DNA of 27,582 bases from an uncultured Collinsella sp. (GCA_900544065.1 UQTR01000018.1:1-27582), one strand, 5' to 3'. Shown: positions 15,038-23,587, numbered from the stretch's first letter. Notes: generated by a model from the sequence alone, not told the origin. Made by a program: numbers and translations.

Positions 15038-15433
15038 CTACTTGGTCTCGTCGCCCTCTAGGAAGATCTTGCGGGTTACAAAGTTGTAGACCATGACGAG
15101 CGCGGTGGCGCAAATCTTGGCGATATTGGCCTCGAGCCCCAAGCCGGCGTTGAGTGCCAACACGATGCCGTCGTTGAGCGCCAGGCCAATCACGGAGAGC
15201 ACGACGAAGATGATAAACTCGCGGCGGCGGCTTATGCCTTCCTTGTGCGCGAACACGTACTTCATGCTCGCGACGTAGTTAAAGATGAGCGAGACGATAA
15301 AGCCGCTGGTGTTGGCGATCAGGATGTTGAGGCCCAGACCGTAGTGGAGCAGATTCATGATGCCGAAGTCGATGACCGTGGCGACGACGCCGACGACGCC
15401 AAACTTCATGATCTGCGCAAGGAGCTTTTGCAT
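15038..15433 (-). CDS. GtrA-family membrane protein
   Basis: 131 aa from the ATG at 15433, which has an AAGGCAGG purine stretch upstream and places the first membrane helix (IMKFGVVGVVATVIDFG) near the N-terminus as in other GtrA proteins. A TTG at 15496 would add 21 residues but has its purines directly against the start codon. Four membrane helices are predicted, with SMKYVFAHKEGISRRREF between the second and third. It lies 78 nt downstream of fbp on the same strand. The role is presumed to be polyprenyl-phosphate-sugar handling at the membrane; no glycosyltransferase gene is adjacent in this window. Confidence 0.88.
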   Translation of the reverse strand: MQKLLAQIMKFGVVGVVATVIDFGIMNLLHYGLGLNILIANTSGFIVSLIFNYVASMKYVFAHKEGISRRREFIIFVVLSVIGLALNDGIVLALNAGLGLEANIAKICATALVMVYNFVTRKIFLEGDETK

Positions 15434-15511
15434 GGTACCTGCCTTAAGCTGGCGCCGAAGCGCCGCGGGGGTGACAAACGCAGCAAGTTTAGCCAATCCC
15501 CGCGGGCATCG

Positions 15512-17428
15512 CTAGATTCGCTCCTCGATAGCACCGTTTCTATACGCATCGAGTAGCTGGCGCAGGTCCTGGATCTGGCCGCGGATCTTGGCGCCAGAAT
15601 CGGTATCGCTCACCATGCGGCGGCGGTCGGCCTGGTCAAAACGGTTGGTCTCGCTCTCGATGTCCACGTTGCGCGTGAGTGCCTCGGCAACCGTCGTAAA
15701 GGCCCGGTGCGACTTGAGACGGCAGCCGCGCGAGCTCGAGATAAGCGTGTAGCCGGCGATACCCGTCTTGGGGTGGTAGGCGCGGCAGAAGCCGCCATCG
15801 ATGACCAGCAGTTTGCCGTCGGCGCGGATGGGTTGTTCGCCCTTGGTGGTCTTGACGGGGGTGTGGCCGTTGATGATGTGACCGGTCGGCGAACATGCCA
15901 TGGGGACAACGCCGAACTCGTGCATGATGTCGTCGCAGACCGAGGGCGACGTGGTGAGCGTGTAGTACGGATCCATCGGCTCGACCCAGGTGCTCTTGTC
16001 GGCGATATAGGCGCGTTCAAAGGTGCGCACCAGGCGTCCGCTGGCGGGCGAGTTAAAGCCGATCCACAGGTACCACATCCAGTCGAGGGCATCGCGGTTG
16101 CCCACGCGCCAGGCGCGGCGGGCGATACGGTCGCAAAAATCGAAATAGTCGCGGCCGGCGTGCCAGGTGCCCAGACAGTTCATGCTGCTAAAGGTGCCGT
16201 CCTCGTTGAGCGGCACGCAGCCGTGGAACAGCAGGTTGCCGTTGGTGACCTTGTACATCGAGCCGTGGGAATAGAGGAAATCGATATGGCGATGCAGGTG
16301 ATCGGCGGTGACAAACTCGGACACGAGCTTGTCGATGATGTGCTGCTCCTGGGGCGTGAGCGTATAGGGGTCCGCCGGGTCGACGGTGGGGAAGTCGTTG
16401 GTCGTGAGCGGCCACACGCTGCCGTCGGCGAGCGTGACCGTGCCGGTGTCGTGGTCGATCTTGTCGAGTAACAGGCGGTCGGTCATATCGAACTCGGGGT
16501 GGCGCTGGATAATCTGGCCCTCGAGCTTAAAGAGCAGTACGTTGATGGCCTTGATCAGCGGGGTGATGGACTCACCGGCGGTGTAGGTGGCGTCGGCGAA
16601 GGCGACAAGCTCGCGCAGCGAGATGCCGTAATCGTTCTCGAGGATCTCGTAGTTGTCGTAGCGCAGGTTGTTGCGCAGCACTGTGGCGATGCAGGCGGGC
16701 TCGCCGGCCGCAGCGCCCATCCACAGCAGGTCGTGGTTGCCCCACTGGATGTCGAGTGAATGGTAAGTGAGCAGGCGGTCCATAATCTTGGCAGCGCCGC
16801 CTCCACGGTCGAAGATATCGCCCACCAGGTGCAGGTGGTCGACGGCCAGGCGCTTGATGAGCGAGGCGAGCGACTCGATAAAGTCGTCGGCGCTCGCGGT
16901 CTCCAGGATGGACTCCACGATGCGCTCGTGATAGCGCACGCGATAGTTGTTCTCGTCCGGGTGCGTGTGAAGCAACTCGTCGATGATGTAGGCGTAATCG
17001 CGCGGGATGGCCTTACGCACCTTGGAGCGGGTGTAGCGGCTCGAAAGCGAGCGGGCGACCATGATGAGCTGGTCGAGCATCGTCTTGTACCAAGTGGGTG
17101 AGTCCTCATGCTGAGTGCGGACCAGGTCGATCTTCTCGCGCGGGTAGTAGATGAGCGTGCAAAGATCGCCCTTTTCGTCAAAGGAGAGCGTGTCGCCAAA
17201 GATCTCGTCGACATGCTCGCGCACGACGCCCGAGCAGTTGTTGAGGATGTGCATAAAGGCTTCGTACTCGCCATGCACGTCGCTCATAAAATGCTCGGTG
17301 CCTTTGGGCAGGTTGAGAATGGCCGAGAGGTTGATGATCTCGGTAAACGCGGATTGCTCGGTGGGAAATTGTCTCGACAGCAGACGCAGATACTTGAAGT
17401 CTTGCGGGTTGCGATCGAATGCGACCAT
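15512..17428 (-). CDS. fbp: Fructose-1,6-bisphosphatase, class III
   Basis: A 638-aa protein of the Firmicutes-type class III FBPase family, close to the usual 640-670 aa. It hydrolyses fructose 1,6-bisphosphate to fructose 6-phosphate in gluconeogenesis, in the cytoplasm. Metallophosphoesterase motifs are intact: SDVHGE (49-54), GDIFDRGG (203-210), WGNHD (229-233) and NGHTPV (520-525). The start at 17428 has GGAAGGTG a few bases upstream. The upstream region carries a perfect 14-bp palindrome and a TGGTAAA/TTTACCA inverted repeat, so regulation by a sugar-responsive repressor is possible. The two GtrA genes lie downstream in the same orientation. Confidence 0.96.
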   Translation of the reverse strand: MVAFDRNPQDFKYLRLLSRQFPTEQSAFTEIINLSAILNLPKGTEHFMSDVHGEYEAFMHILNNCSGVVREHVDEIFGDTLSFDEKGDLCTLIYYPREKIDLVRTQHEDSPTWYKTMLDQLIMVARSLSSRYTRSKVRKAIPRDYAYIIDELLHTHPDENNYRVRYHERIVESILETASADDFIESLASLIKRLAVDHLHLVGDIFDRGGGAAKIMDRLLTYHSLDIQWGNHDLLWMGAAAGEPACIATVLRNNLRYDNYEILENDYGISLRELVAFADATYTAGESITPLIKAINVLLFKLEGQIIQRHPEFDMTDRLLLDKIDHDTGTVTLADGSVWPLTTNDFPTVDPADPYTLTPQEQHIIDKLVSEFVTADHLHRHIDFLYSHGSMYKVTNGNLLFHGCVPLNEDGTFSSMNCLGTWHAGRDYFDFCDRIARRAWRVGNRDALDWMWYLWIGFNSPASGRLVRTFERAYIADKSTWVEPMDPYYTLTTSPSVCDDIMHEFGVVPMACSPTGHIINGHTPVKTTKGEQPIRADGKLLVIDGGFCRAYHPKTGIAGYTLISSSRGCRLKSHRAFTTVAEALTRNVDIESETNRFDQADRRRMVSDTDSGAKIRGQIQDLRQLLDAYRNGAIEERI

Positions 17429-17544
17429 GAAACACCTTCCGATATGGTTGGTAAAACTGATAAAGCAGTGTTGAGCGTTTACCAGTATGCGCCGGGTTTG
17501 TTTCGATTTTGCGCCGGCGGCTGAATTGTCGGCTGAACGGTTTG

Positions 17545-17558
17545 CTAAATCGATTTAG
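17545..17558. promoter_or_regulatory. Perfect 14-bp palindrome, candidate LacI-family-type operator
   Basis: CTAAATCGATTTAG reads identically on both strands. The central CG with flanking A/T-rich arms is typical of LacI/GalR or CcpA-like operators. It is 117 nt upstream of the fbp start and about 190 nt upstream of degV. The regulator is not in the window, so this is inference. Confidence 0.45.
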
Positions 17559-17711
17559 TGGAGGTAGATGTGTCGGTTGAGTGGAGACGATGGAGGTGTT
17601 TTTGCCTATGTTGGCCCACGGCGGCGATGGAGATGTTCGTGATAAAGATGTTCAATACAAATAGTTCGAATTGGTAAATAGTGGACATTTGTACCGTATT
17701 TAGGCCTGCTG

Positions 17712-17720
17712 TGCGATAAT
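17712..17720 (+). promoter_or_regulatory. Extended -10 promoter for degV
   Basis: TGCGATAAT (TGn plus GATAAT) lies about 28 nt before the degV start. No strong -35 is visible, which is normal for extended -10 promoters. Confidence 0.5.
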
Positions 17721-17748
17721 TTACGCAGCAATACGTAAGGAGCCTCAT

Positions 17749-18639
17749 ATGAGTGATTTTGTCCTGACCTGTGAATCTGGCGCCGATCGAACCCGCGAGT
17801 TCTTTGCGTCGCGCAATATTCCTGTCGTGTATTTTCATTACGAGATCGATGGCGTTGTCTATGACGATGACCTGTATCAGTCGATTTCGCCCGACGAGTT
17901 TTTTGCCAAGATCGCCGCGGGCGCTATGCCTAAGACGTCTCAGCTGGGTGTGGGCGAGTATGAGGAGTTTTGGGAGCCGTTCGTTGCCGAGGGCAAGGAC
18001 GTGCTGCATCTGACGCTGTCGTCGGGTATTTCAGGCACGTATGGCTCGGCCTGCGTTGCGGCGCAGATGCTTGCTGATCGTTATCCCGAGGGCGGCAAGG
18101 TGCGCGTGATCGATTCGCTGGCCGCGGCTTCGGGCTTTGGCCTGCTGGTGGAATATGCCGCCGACGTGCGCGATAGCGGTGCTTCGCTCGACCAGACGGC
18201 CGCTTGGGTCGAGGAGCACAAGCTTAACCTGCATCACTGGTTCTTCTCGACCGACCTGTCGAGCTATCTGCGCGGCGGTCGTATCTCGGCCGCGAGCGCG
18301 ATTATCGGCACGGCACTCAAGATCTGCCCGCTTATGACGGTCGATTGCGAGGGCGAGCTGTCGCCGCGCGAGAAGATTCGCACCAAGAAGCGCGCAATCT
18401 CCGAGATGGCCAAGACCGTAATGGCACACGTGCAGGATGGTGCGAACTATTCGGGCAAGTGCATCATGTCGCACTCGGCGTGTCGCGAGGATGCCGAGGC
18501 GGTTGCGACACTGATAGAGGAGCAGATTCCGCAGCTCAAAGGCAAGATTGAGATTAACAACATCGGTGCGCTCATTGGCTCGCACACCGGCCCCGGCACG
18601 GTGACCGTCTTCTTTATGGGCGACAAGCGCGTGGATTAA
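17749..18639 (+). CDS. DegV family protein (fatty-acid binding)
   Basis: 296 aa, with AAGGAG six bases before the ATG. Family signatures occur in order: a CESGADRTREFF start (the usual D-S of the first strand is E-S here), the KTSQ loop near 64, LSSGISGTYGSA near 90-101, the GGRIS segment near 180, and IGSHTGPGTV near the C-terminus. DegV proteins bind a fatty acid in a two-domain cleft and, as FakB, present it to the FakA kinase for phosphorylation and use in lipid synthesis. No fakA is in the window. Expression appears to be from its own promoter, and a hairpin follows the stop. Confidence 0.92.
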   Translation: MSDFVLTCESGADRTREFFASRNIPVVYFHYEIDGVVYDDDLYQSISPDEFFAKIAAGAMPKTSQLGVGEYEEFWEPFVAEGKDVLHLTLSSGISGTYGSACVAAQMLADRYPEGGKVRVIDSLAAASGFGLLVEYAADVRDSGASLDQTAAWVEEHKLNLHHWFFSTDLSSYLRGGRISAASAIIGTALKICPLMTVDCEGELSPREKIRTKKRAISEMAKTVMAHVQDGANYSGKCIMSHSACREDAEAVATLIEEQIPQLKGKIEINNIGALIGSHTGPGTVTVFFMGDKRVD

Positions 18640-18643
18640 CGAA

Positions 18644-18677
18644 CAAGGCCCGCCTCACGTTTGTGGGGCGGGCCTTG
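18644..18677. terminator. Bidirectional hairpin between convergent genes
   Basis: A perfect 11-bp stem CAAGGCCCGCC (18644-18654) with GGCGGGCCTTG (18667-18677) sits between the degV stop and the stop of the minus-strand gene at 18687. T-runs are weak on both sides. Confidence 0.65.
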
Positions 18678-18686
18678 CTGTTGCGG

Positions 18687-19778
18687 TTAGCGTTTCTTGC
18701 CGCGGAAGAAGAAGCCGTGCAGCGACGGCTTAAGGCCGCGGTTGGCGCGATGCTCCTCAACGCGCTCGTGGATCGAGGCGACGCGCTCGATGACCTCGTC
18801 GGGAATGGGCACGTCGGGATTCATGTTCTCGACCTGGCTGACCTCGGCGGCGGCGACCTGGTCGATAATGGGCACGTCGTCACGCGAGATGACGGGCGTG
18901 GCGTCTTCTTTCATCTTGCGGTAGCGCTGCATCATGTCGGTCTGCAGCTGCTGGGCCGAAGGCGGCGTCCAGATGATGGCGTTGGCGCCGGCCGCGATGG
19001 TCTCGCGGATGCTCTCGGGCGTCTTGCCGCCCGGTGCGATGAGCGGCAGGTTGGGATAGTGCTCGCGCAGCTCGCGCAGGACCTGCGGCGTGTTCTTGCC
19101 GGCCGCGATGTTGAGGATCTTGGCTCCGGCGCGAACCTTGGCATGCGCATCGTCGTCGCAGCGCACGACCGTGGCGATGACGGGGATGTCCGCCATGTTG
19201 GTGATGTGCTCGACCATCTCGGCGGTAGCGGGGGAGTTAACGACGCAGCCTGCCGCGCCCTGCATCTCGGAAACGGCTGCCATCTGCACGGAGCGCTTGC
19301 CGGTCGTGGTGCCGCCGCCCACGCCCACAAAGACCGGGCACTCAGCGACGGTCAGCAGCGCCTGCGTAATGGCCGGCTGCGGCGTGAAGGGGTAAACGGC
19401 AAAGACGGCGTCGGCGTTGGAGTTGCGGATGACCGCGACATCGGTGGTGTAGATAAGCGACTTGATGCGACGGCCGAAGAGCGTAAAGCCGCTGGCCTCC
19501 TCGATCTCGTCGGGCATGCGAAGGGCCGCCTTGCGCAGGCGCCCGTCGATGGGCAGCGGCTCCATGGGGAGCAGTCCGTTGGGGGTGACGGCTACCTGCG
19601 GCTCGGTGAACTCGTCGGCGAGTTCGACCTCCGAGAAGTCGACCGAGGCGACGATATCCTCGTGAACCTCGGCGGGAACATCGATGGGGGCTTGGTCGTT
19701 TGGCGCGCTGGGCGTGTCGAAGGAGCTGGTGCCGACGAAGGCGTCGACGCGCTCGTTGAGGTCGTTGAGGGTATCCAT
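18687..19778 (-). CDS. Conserved TIM-barrel protein of unknown function (often labelled hydrolase)
   Basis: 363 aa. After an acidic N-terminal extension of about 80 residues comes a conserved core that I recognise from Firmicutes and Coriobacteria genomes, usually named only 'hydrolase': SGFTLFGRRIKSLIYTTDVAVI, NADAVFAVYPFTPQP, PVFVGVGGGTTTGKRS (149-163), GCVVNSPAT, DIPVIATVV, GAKILNIAAGKNT and LPLIAPGGKTPESI (245-258). The repeating strand-loop-helix pattern with Gly-rich ends of strands points to a phosphate-binding (beta/alpha)8 barrel resembling KDPG-aldolase-type enzymes. No substrate can be named. The C-terminal 90 residues are charged and end in GFFFRGKKR. The ribosome site before ATG 19778 is weak. 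Confidence 0.88.
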   Translation of the reverse strand: MDTLNDLNERVDAFVGTSSFDTPSAPNDQAPIDVPAEVHEDIVASVDFSEVELADEFTEPQVAVTPNGLLPMEPLPIDGRLRKAALRMPDEIEEASGFTLFGRRIKSLIYTTDVAVIRNSNADAVFAVYPFTPQPAITQALLTVAECPVFVGVGGGTTTGKRSVQMAAVSEMQGAAGCVVNSPATAEMVEHITNMADIPVIATVVRCDDDAHAKVRAGAKILNIAAGKNTPQVLRELREHYPNLPLIAPGGKTPESIRETIAAGANAIIWTPPSAQQLQTDMMQRYRKMKEDATPVISRDDVPIIDQVAAAEVSQVENMNPDVPIPDEVIERVASIHERVEEHRANRGLKPSLHGFFFRGKKR

Positions 19779-19969
19779 GAAGGCTCGATTCTATGCGATG
19801 GTGGCCGGCGTGATGCAGCCGGAGTTGCGAATGCTAAATCGTTTGACGAGTTGATTTTTCCCCGCTGCGCCCACCGTTAGACTCAAAGGTCGGCGAACGT
19901 GAAGGAGCTGTGGTGGCGGGCATCGAGGTGCTATCTTGAATGTCCCGTTTAAAAGAGAGGTGACGCGGT

Positions 19970-20140
19970 ATGGAATTGACGGCAATGTTGGGCTCGATTG
20001 GCCTGTGTGTGGGCGCAATCGTTGCCGCCGCGGTCATCTACTTTGTGGTCACGGCCATTAAGGGCAAAAGAGCCGAGCGCAAGGAGCGCGAGGCGCTTAA
20101 GCAGCATCGTGACCAGCAGGACAAGCGCGCACGGAAATAG
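19970..20140 (+). CDS. Small single-pass membrane protein
   Basis: 56 aa. A GAGAGGTG site lies 7 nt before ATG 19970. The first residues form one membrane helix (GLCVGAIVAAAVIYFVVTAI, about 10-29), followed by a strongly basic and charged cytoplasmic tail (KGKRAERKEREALKQ, then DKRARK). The product looks like a typical small anchored protein of unknown function. It converges with the methyltransferase gene, whose stop is 24 nt away. The ribosome site and hydrophobic profile make it more than a chance frame. Confidence 0.7.
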   Translation: MELTAMLGSIGLCVGAIVAAAVIYFVVTAIKGKRAERKEREALKQHRDQQDKRARK

Positions 20141-20164
20141 CTTGTTGAGTTTTTGGTCCGTGCG

Positions 20165-21268
20165 CTAGCTGCGTTTTCGGATCAGGGCGATGTAGAAGCC
20201 CTCAAAGTCGCGGCTGGGCGGAATGGTGAGCGTGCCGGGCAGCCCGTTGGCGATGGCCGAGACGTGGCCGGCAGCGATGGCCTCGGTGAGGGCGTTGCAC
20301 TCGATGCGCGGCTCCTCGCCGGCTTCCTGGGCGCGGCGTGCTTCGCTTTCGCTCGGCGTGCCGTTAAGGGGGATGAGCTCGCAGTCCATGTGCTTGTCGA
20401 AGGCCTCTTGCAGGGCGTCCTCGTTTTCCTGCGGCAAGATCGAACAAGTGGAATAGACCAGCGTGCCACCCGGTTTGAGGGCACCCATGGCGCGGTCCAG
20501 AAGTGCTCGCTGCGAGCGGGCGCACTTGTTGAGCAGCTGCTCGGTCAGGCCGCGCAGGCTCTTCTCGTTGCCGCTGATGACGGTGCCCGTGCCGGTGCAG
20601 GGGGCATCGAGCAGGATGCGGTCAAAGCGGAAGAACTCGTCGAGCTCGCGTGCGTCGATGCGCATGACGGGCACGTTTTTGGCGCCTTGGCGGCCCAGGT
20701 TTGCCTCGAGCTTCTCGGCGCGGGGAATGCTCATCTCGCAGGCGGTAAGGTGCGCCTGTCCCTGCGTGAGGGCGGCGATCTGCGTCGTCTTGCCGCCAGG
20801 GGCCGCGCACATGTCCAGGATATCCTCGCCGGGCTGGGCGCCCAGCACCAACGGCGGCATCATGGACGACAGGCTCTGCAAGTAGATCTTGCCGTCGCGG
20901 TAGATGTCGAGGTCCCACAGGTCGGATACCTGGGCCTCGGGCAGGATGAAGGCATCCCGGTACCAGGCGACGGGGTTGTGGGCGATGCCGGCCTCATTGA
21001 GCGCGGCGGCGATGTCCTCGGCGGTTGCCTTGAGCGTGTTGGCACGTAGCGTGACCGGGCGCTCAGCCGCGGCGCCGAAGCCCTCGATCATGAGCTCGGC
21101 ATCGGCGGGCGCATAGGCGCCGGCGACCGTGTCGACCATAAAGCGCGGCAGGTCGGCGGCGCAAGGAAGGGCGGCAAGCTGGTCGGAAAGCTCGGTGGCG
21201 GCAAACTGCCTGAGCTTGAGCTCGGCCTTGACCTGCTTTTTCTGCTTACGACGACGCGGCTTGGACAT
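20165..21268 (-). CDS. RNA cytosine-C5 methyltransferase, NOL1/NOP2/Sun (RsmF/RsmB-like) family
   Basis: A 367-aa protein whose N-terminus (SKPRRRKQKKQVK) is very basic and likely RNA-binding. SAM-binding motif I is CAAPGGKT (154-161), motif IV is DAPCTGTGT with Cys224, and motif VI is YSTCSILPQENE with Cys275, the two cysteines used for catalysis and product release. A C-terminal stretch of about 90 residues ends in SRDFEGFYIALIRK. The target is probably a cytosine in 16S rRNA, but tRNA cannot be excluded from sequence alone. GGGAAGGAA precedes the ATG. It starts 36 nt after the stop of the MetRS-like gene, so they form an operon. Confidence 0.93.
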   Translation of the reverse strand: MSKPRRRKQKKQVKAELKLRQFAATELSDQLAALPCAADLPRFMVDTVAGAYAPADAELMIEGFGAAAERPVTLRANTLKATAEDIAAALNEAGIAHNPVAWYRDAFILPEAQVSDLWDLDIYRDGKIYLQSLSSMMPPLVLGAQPGEDILDMCAAPGGKTTQIAALTQGQAHLTACEMSIPRAEKLEANLGRQGAKNVPVMRIDARELDEFFRFDRILLDAPCTGTGTVISGNEKSLRGLTEQLLNKCARSQRALLDRAMGALKPGGTLVYSTCSILPQENEDALQEAFDKHMDCELIPLNGTPSESEARRAQEAGEEPRIECNALTEAIAAGHVSAIANGLPGTLTIPPSRDFEGFYIALIRKRS

Positions 21269-21304
21269 CCGTCTTTCCTTCCCATTCCATTACATGTCGA
21301 GTGT

Positions 21305-23455
21305 TTAGTACTGGCTCTCGTGCTTGCTGAAGAAGTCGAAGCGCGGGGGCAGCGGCTTCACGCGGTGCTCGCCAGGCTTCTCGCCCAGGCTTTCCACAAA
21401 CTCGTCCGTGGAGGCAAAGATGTTATCCCAGCTAAAGAAGGCGACCGGATCGACGTCGAAGTACTCGCAGATGAGCTCGCAGCCGGCCGGGACGATGCCG
21501 TGCATGAGCACGGTCGCCACACGCAGCTCGGTAAAGGCGTCGACGAGGGCCTGCGTCATCGCGGCATTGGCCGGCTCACCCTCGAGCTTGTTGGCGGCCT
21601 TGGAGGCGTCGCTCCAGCGCTTGTTGGCTGCGCGCAGATAATCGTCGCACACGGCGAGCGCGCGGTGCGTCTCGAACTTGTACATGGCCTGCTCAAAGGC
21701 GAGAGCTGCCTGCTCGGCGGCTTCGACCACGGCGGCAGAGGCGGCACCGGCGGGGATGCAGCCGTTGCGATAGGGGCTCTCGTCGCCCTCCTTGATGGCG
21801 ACGCCGTAGAAGCAGCTGCGGGCCAGGCGGTTGAAGACGCCGGTCAAAAGGGCGCTCTCCTTAAGGGCAGGGTCGATGACGCGCTTGTCGTCGCAGGCGC
21901 GCACCTCGTTGCCGTCCTTGTCCTTGCCGGTCACGCGCGTGTCGTATGCCTTGGGGCTAAAGCTTACCGGCTTCTCGGACAGGCCGAGCGACAGCCAATG
22001 TGCGCGCATCTGCTCGCAGGTGTAGTGGTTGAGCAGGTCGTCTGCCGGCGGAGGAGGCGTCTGCGAGGACGAGCTCGCCTTTTTGCCCATGTAGAGCAGG
22101 TGGTAGCAGGCGCTGACGGTGCTCTGCGTGAGGTCCCAGCCCAGGGCTTCCCACATGGCGGTCTGCGCGATGCAGTAGAAGTAGATGTTGTCCTGACCGA
22201 TGAACTGGTAGATCTGAGCGTCGTCAGAGCACCACCAGTCGCGCCAGTCGAGCGAACTGTGCTGGTAGGTGGGTGCGGGGACCTGCGTGGAATCGGCGGC
22301 GGGCTCGCCCATAAGGGCGGCGTCTTGGGCGGCGACACCCTCGGTCACGCCGGCGGCCTTGGCATCGCGCGCGAGCACGGTGCGGGTGTAGCTGATGGGC
22401 GCCCACAGGCTCTCGGGCCAGCACCAGCAGGTGACGTCGTTCACGCCATCGACCTCGGGCACCGGAACGCCCCAGTCGATGTTGCCGGTGATGCGGAAGG
22501 GCACGAGCGCCTTGCCGCTGCGGAAGCGCACGCCGCCGTTGGCGAGCACCGCGTGGGCGTCGTCGCGCTCCTTCCAGCTGGGGAAGGTGACGGTAAAGCT
22601 GCTCTTGTTGCCCTCGGGCTCCAGCACGGTGTGCTCGGGGAGCTGGTCCTCGACGGCGTCGAAAGCCTCGCGGAACTTGTTCTGAATGTAGAGCTGAGCC
22701 GGCAGCAGCCACTCTTCCATGGTCTTGGAGACCACGGAGCGAACCTGCGGGTTCTGGGCGAGCTTGGCGGTGTAGGTCTTCATAAAGTCGAGGTAGGCCG
22801 GCAGGTCGAAGTAGAGGTTGTCAACCGGGCGCAGCTCGGGCACCTCGCCGGTGAGCTGGCTCTTGGGCGCGATGAGCTCCTCGGGCTCAAACTGGTGACC
22901 CAGGTCGCATTCGTCGGCATAAGCCTTCTCGGACTTGCAACCCTGGATGGGGCAGCGGCCGATCACCTGGCGGCCGTTGAGGAACGTGCCGGCCTTGGCG
23001 TCGTAGAACTGCAGCGTGGAGCGCTTGGAGATGGTGCCCTGCTCGTGCAGGCGCTCGATAATCTCAGCGGTCACCTCGTTGTGAATCTGGGCCGCCGGCT
23101 CAAGGCCCGAGCCGCCGTAGATGTCGCAGCTGATGTTGTAGTTGTTGAGGGTCGCGGCCTGGCGGGAGTGGTTGGACTCGACGTACTCGCTAATGGACTT
23201 GTCGTAGCCCTCGTTCTCCTTGAGCTTGCGGTAGCTCTCCATGATGGGCGAGCCATAGCAGTCGGTACCCGAGGTGAAGATGACGTTCTCGCGGCCCAGA
23301 CGGTCGCGCAGGAAGCGGGCGAAGAAGTCGGCCGGGACAAAGACGCCGCCGACGTGGCCAAAGTGCAGGCCCTTGTTGCCGTAGGGCTCGCCGGCGGTAA
23401 CGATGGCGCGGCGCGGCCAGCTGGGACGGTCGTTCATGGAGTATTTGGATGCCAT
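21305..23455 (-). CDS. Methionyl-tRNA synthetase-like class I tRNA ligase with altered signatures
   Basis: 716 aa. The start is ATG 23455, with AAGGAG six bases upstream; the longer frame to 23548 has no such site. It follows the MetRS plan: TAGEPYGNKGLHFGHVGG (HIGH motif as HFGH, 31-34), a metal-knuckle-like insert (Cys168, Cys173, Cys183, then CDLGH instead of the usual C-x-x-C), a WGVPVP segment, FIGQDNIYFY (normally FIGKDNIxFH), and a helical C-terminal anticodon-binding-like domain. The KMSKS loop reads KKASSSSQTPPPP (458-470), so the second catalytic Lys is Ser. A divergent clade annotated 'class I tRNA ligase' in gut anaerobes looks like this. It may be an active, variant MetRS or a paralogue with another job. 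Confidence 0.88.
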   Translation of the reverse strand: MASKYSMNDRPSWPRRAIVTAGEPYGNKGLHFGHVGGVFVPADFFARFLRDRLGRENVIFTSGTDCYGSPIMESYRKLKENEGYDKSISEYVESNHSRQAATLNNYNISCDIYGGSGLEPAAQIHNEVTAEIIERLHEQGTISKRSTLQFYDAKAGTFLNGRQVIGRCPIQGCKSEKAYADECDLGHQFEPEELIAPKSQLTGEVPELRPVDNLYFDLPAYLDFMKTYTAKLAQNPQVRSVVSKTMEEWLLPAQLYIQNKFREAFDAVEDQLPEHTVLEPEGNKSSFTVTFPSWKERDDAHAVLANGGVRFRSGKALVPFRITGNIDWGVPVPEVDGVNDVTCWCWPESLWAPISYTRTVLARDAKAAGVTEGVAAQDAALMGEPAADSTQVPAPTYQHSSLDWRDWWCSDDAQIYQFIGQDNIYFYCIAQTAMWEALGWDLTQSTVSACYHLLYMGKKASSSSQTPPPPADDLLNHYTCEQMRAHWLSLGLSEKPVSFSPKAYDTRVTGKDKDGNEVRACDDKRVIDPALKESALLTGVFNRLARSCFYGVAIKEGDESPYRNGCIPAGAASAAVVEAAEQAALAFEQAMYKFETHRALAVCDDYLRAANKRWSDASKAANKLEGEPANAAMTQALVDAFTELRVATVLMHGIVPAGCELICEYFDVDPVAFFSWDNIFASTDEFVESLGEKPGEHRVKPLPPRFDFFSKHESQY

Positions 23456-23587
23456 GGGACTCCTTCGCATATGGTGAGGGCGCAGCCGGGCGCGAGGCCT
23501 GGCGACGCGGTGGCCAATTCGTGCATATCGTTCATCATTATCGCACATGCGGGCGGGCGCGTGGCAGGGGCGCTATCCTAAGATGCT

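Larger units (their letters stand above)
17429..17748. other. Divergent fbp/degV promoter region
   Basis: This gap of about 320 bp has no gene. It holds an inverted repeat TGGTAAA (17449-17455) / TTTACCA (17478-17484) in the fbp leader, the palindrome at 17545-17558 and the degV promoter. Its middle (17540-17700) is more AT-rich than the genes. Confidence 0.6.

Noticed and set aside
14849..15061. Plus-strand frame containing LLKGKRKVFAKNYMN and a basic stretch
   Set aside because: No ribosome site, codon use unlike neighbours, and it crosses the strong hairpin and the end of the GtrA gene in antisense.
21320..23581. Very long plus-strand frame opposite the MetRS-like gene
   Set aside because: It mirrors the codon positions of the real gene and has a Val/Leu/Gly-biased composition with no domain pattern.
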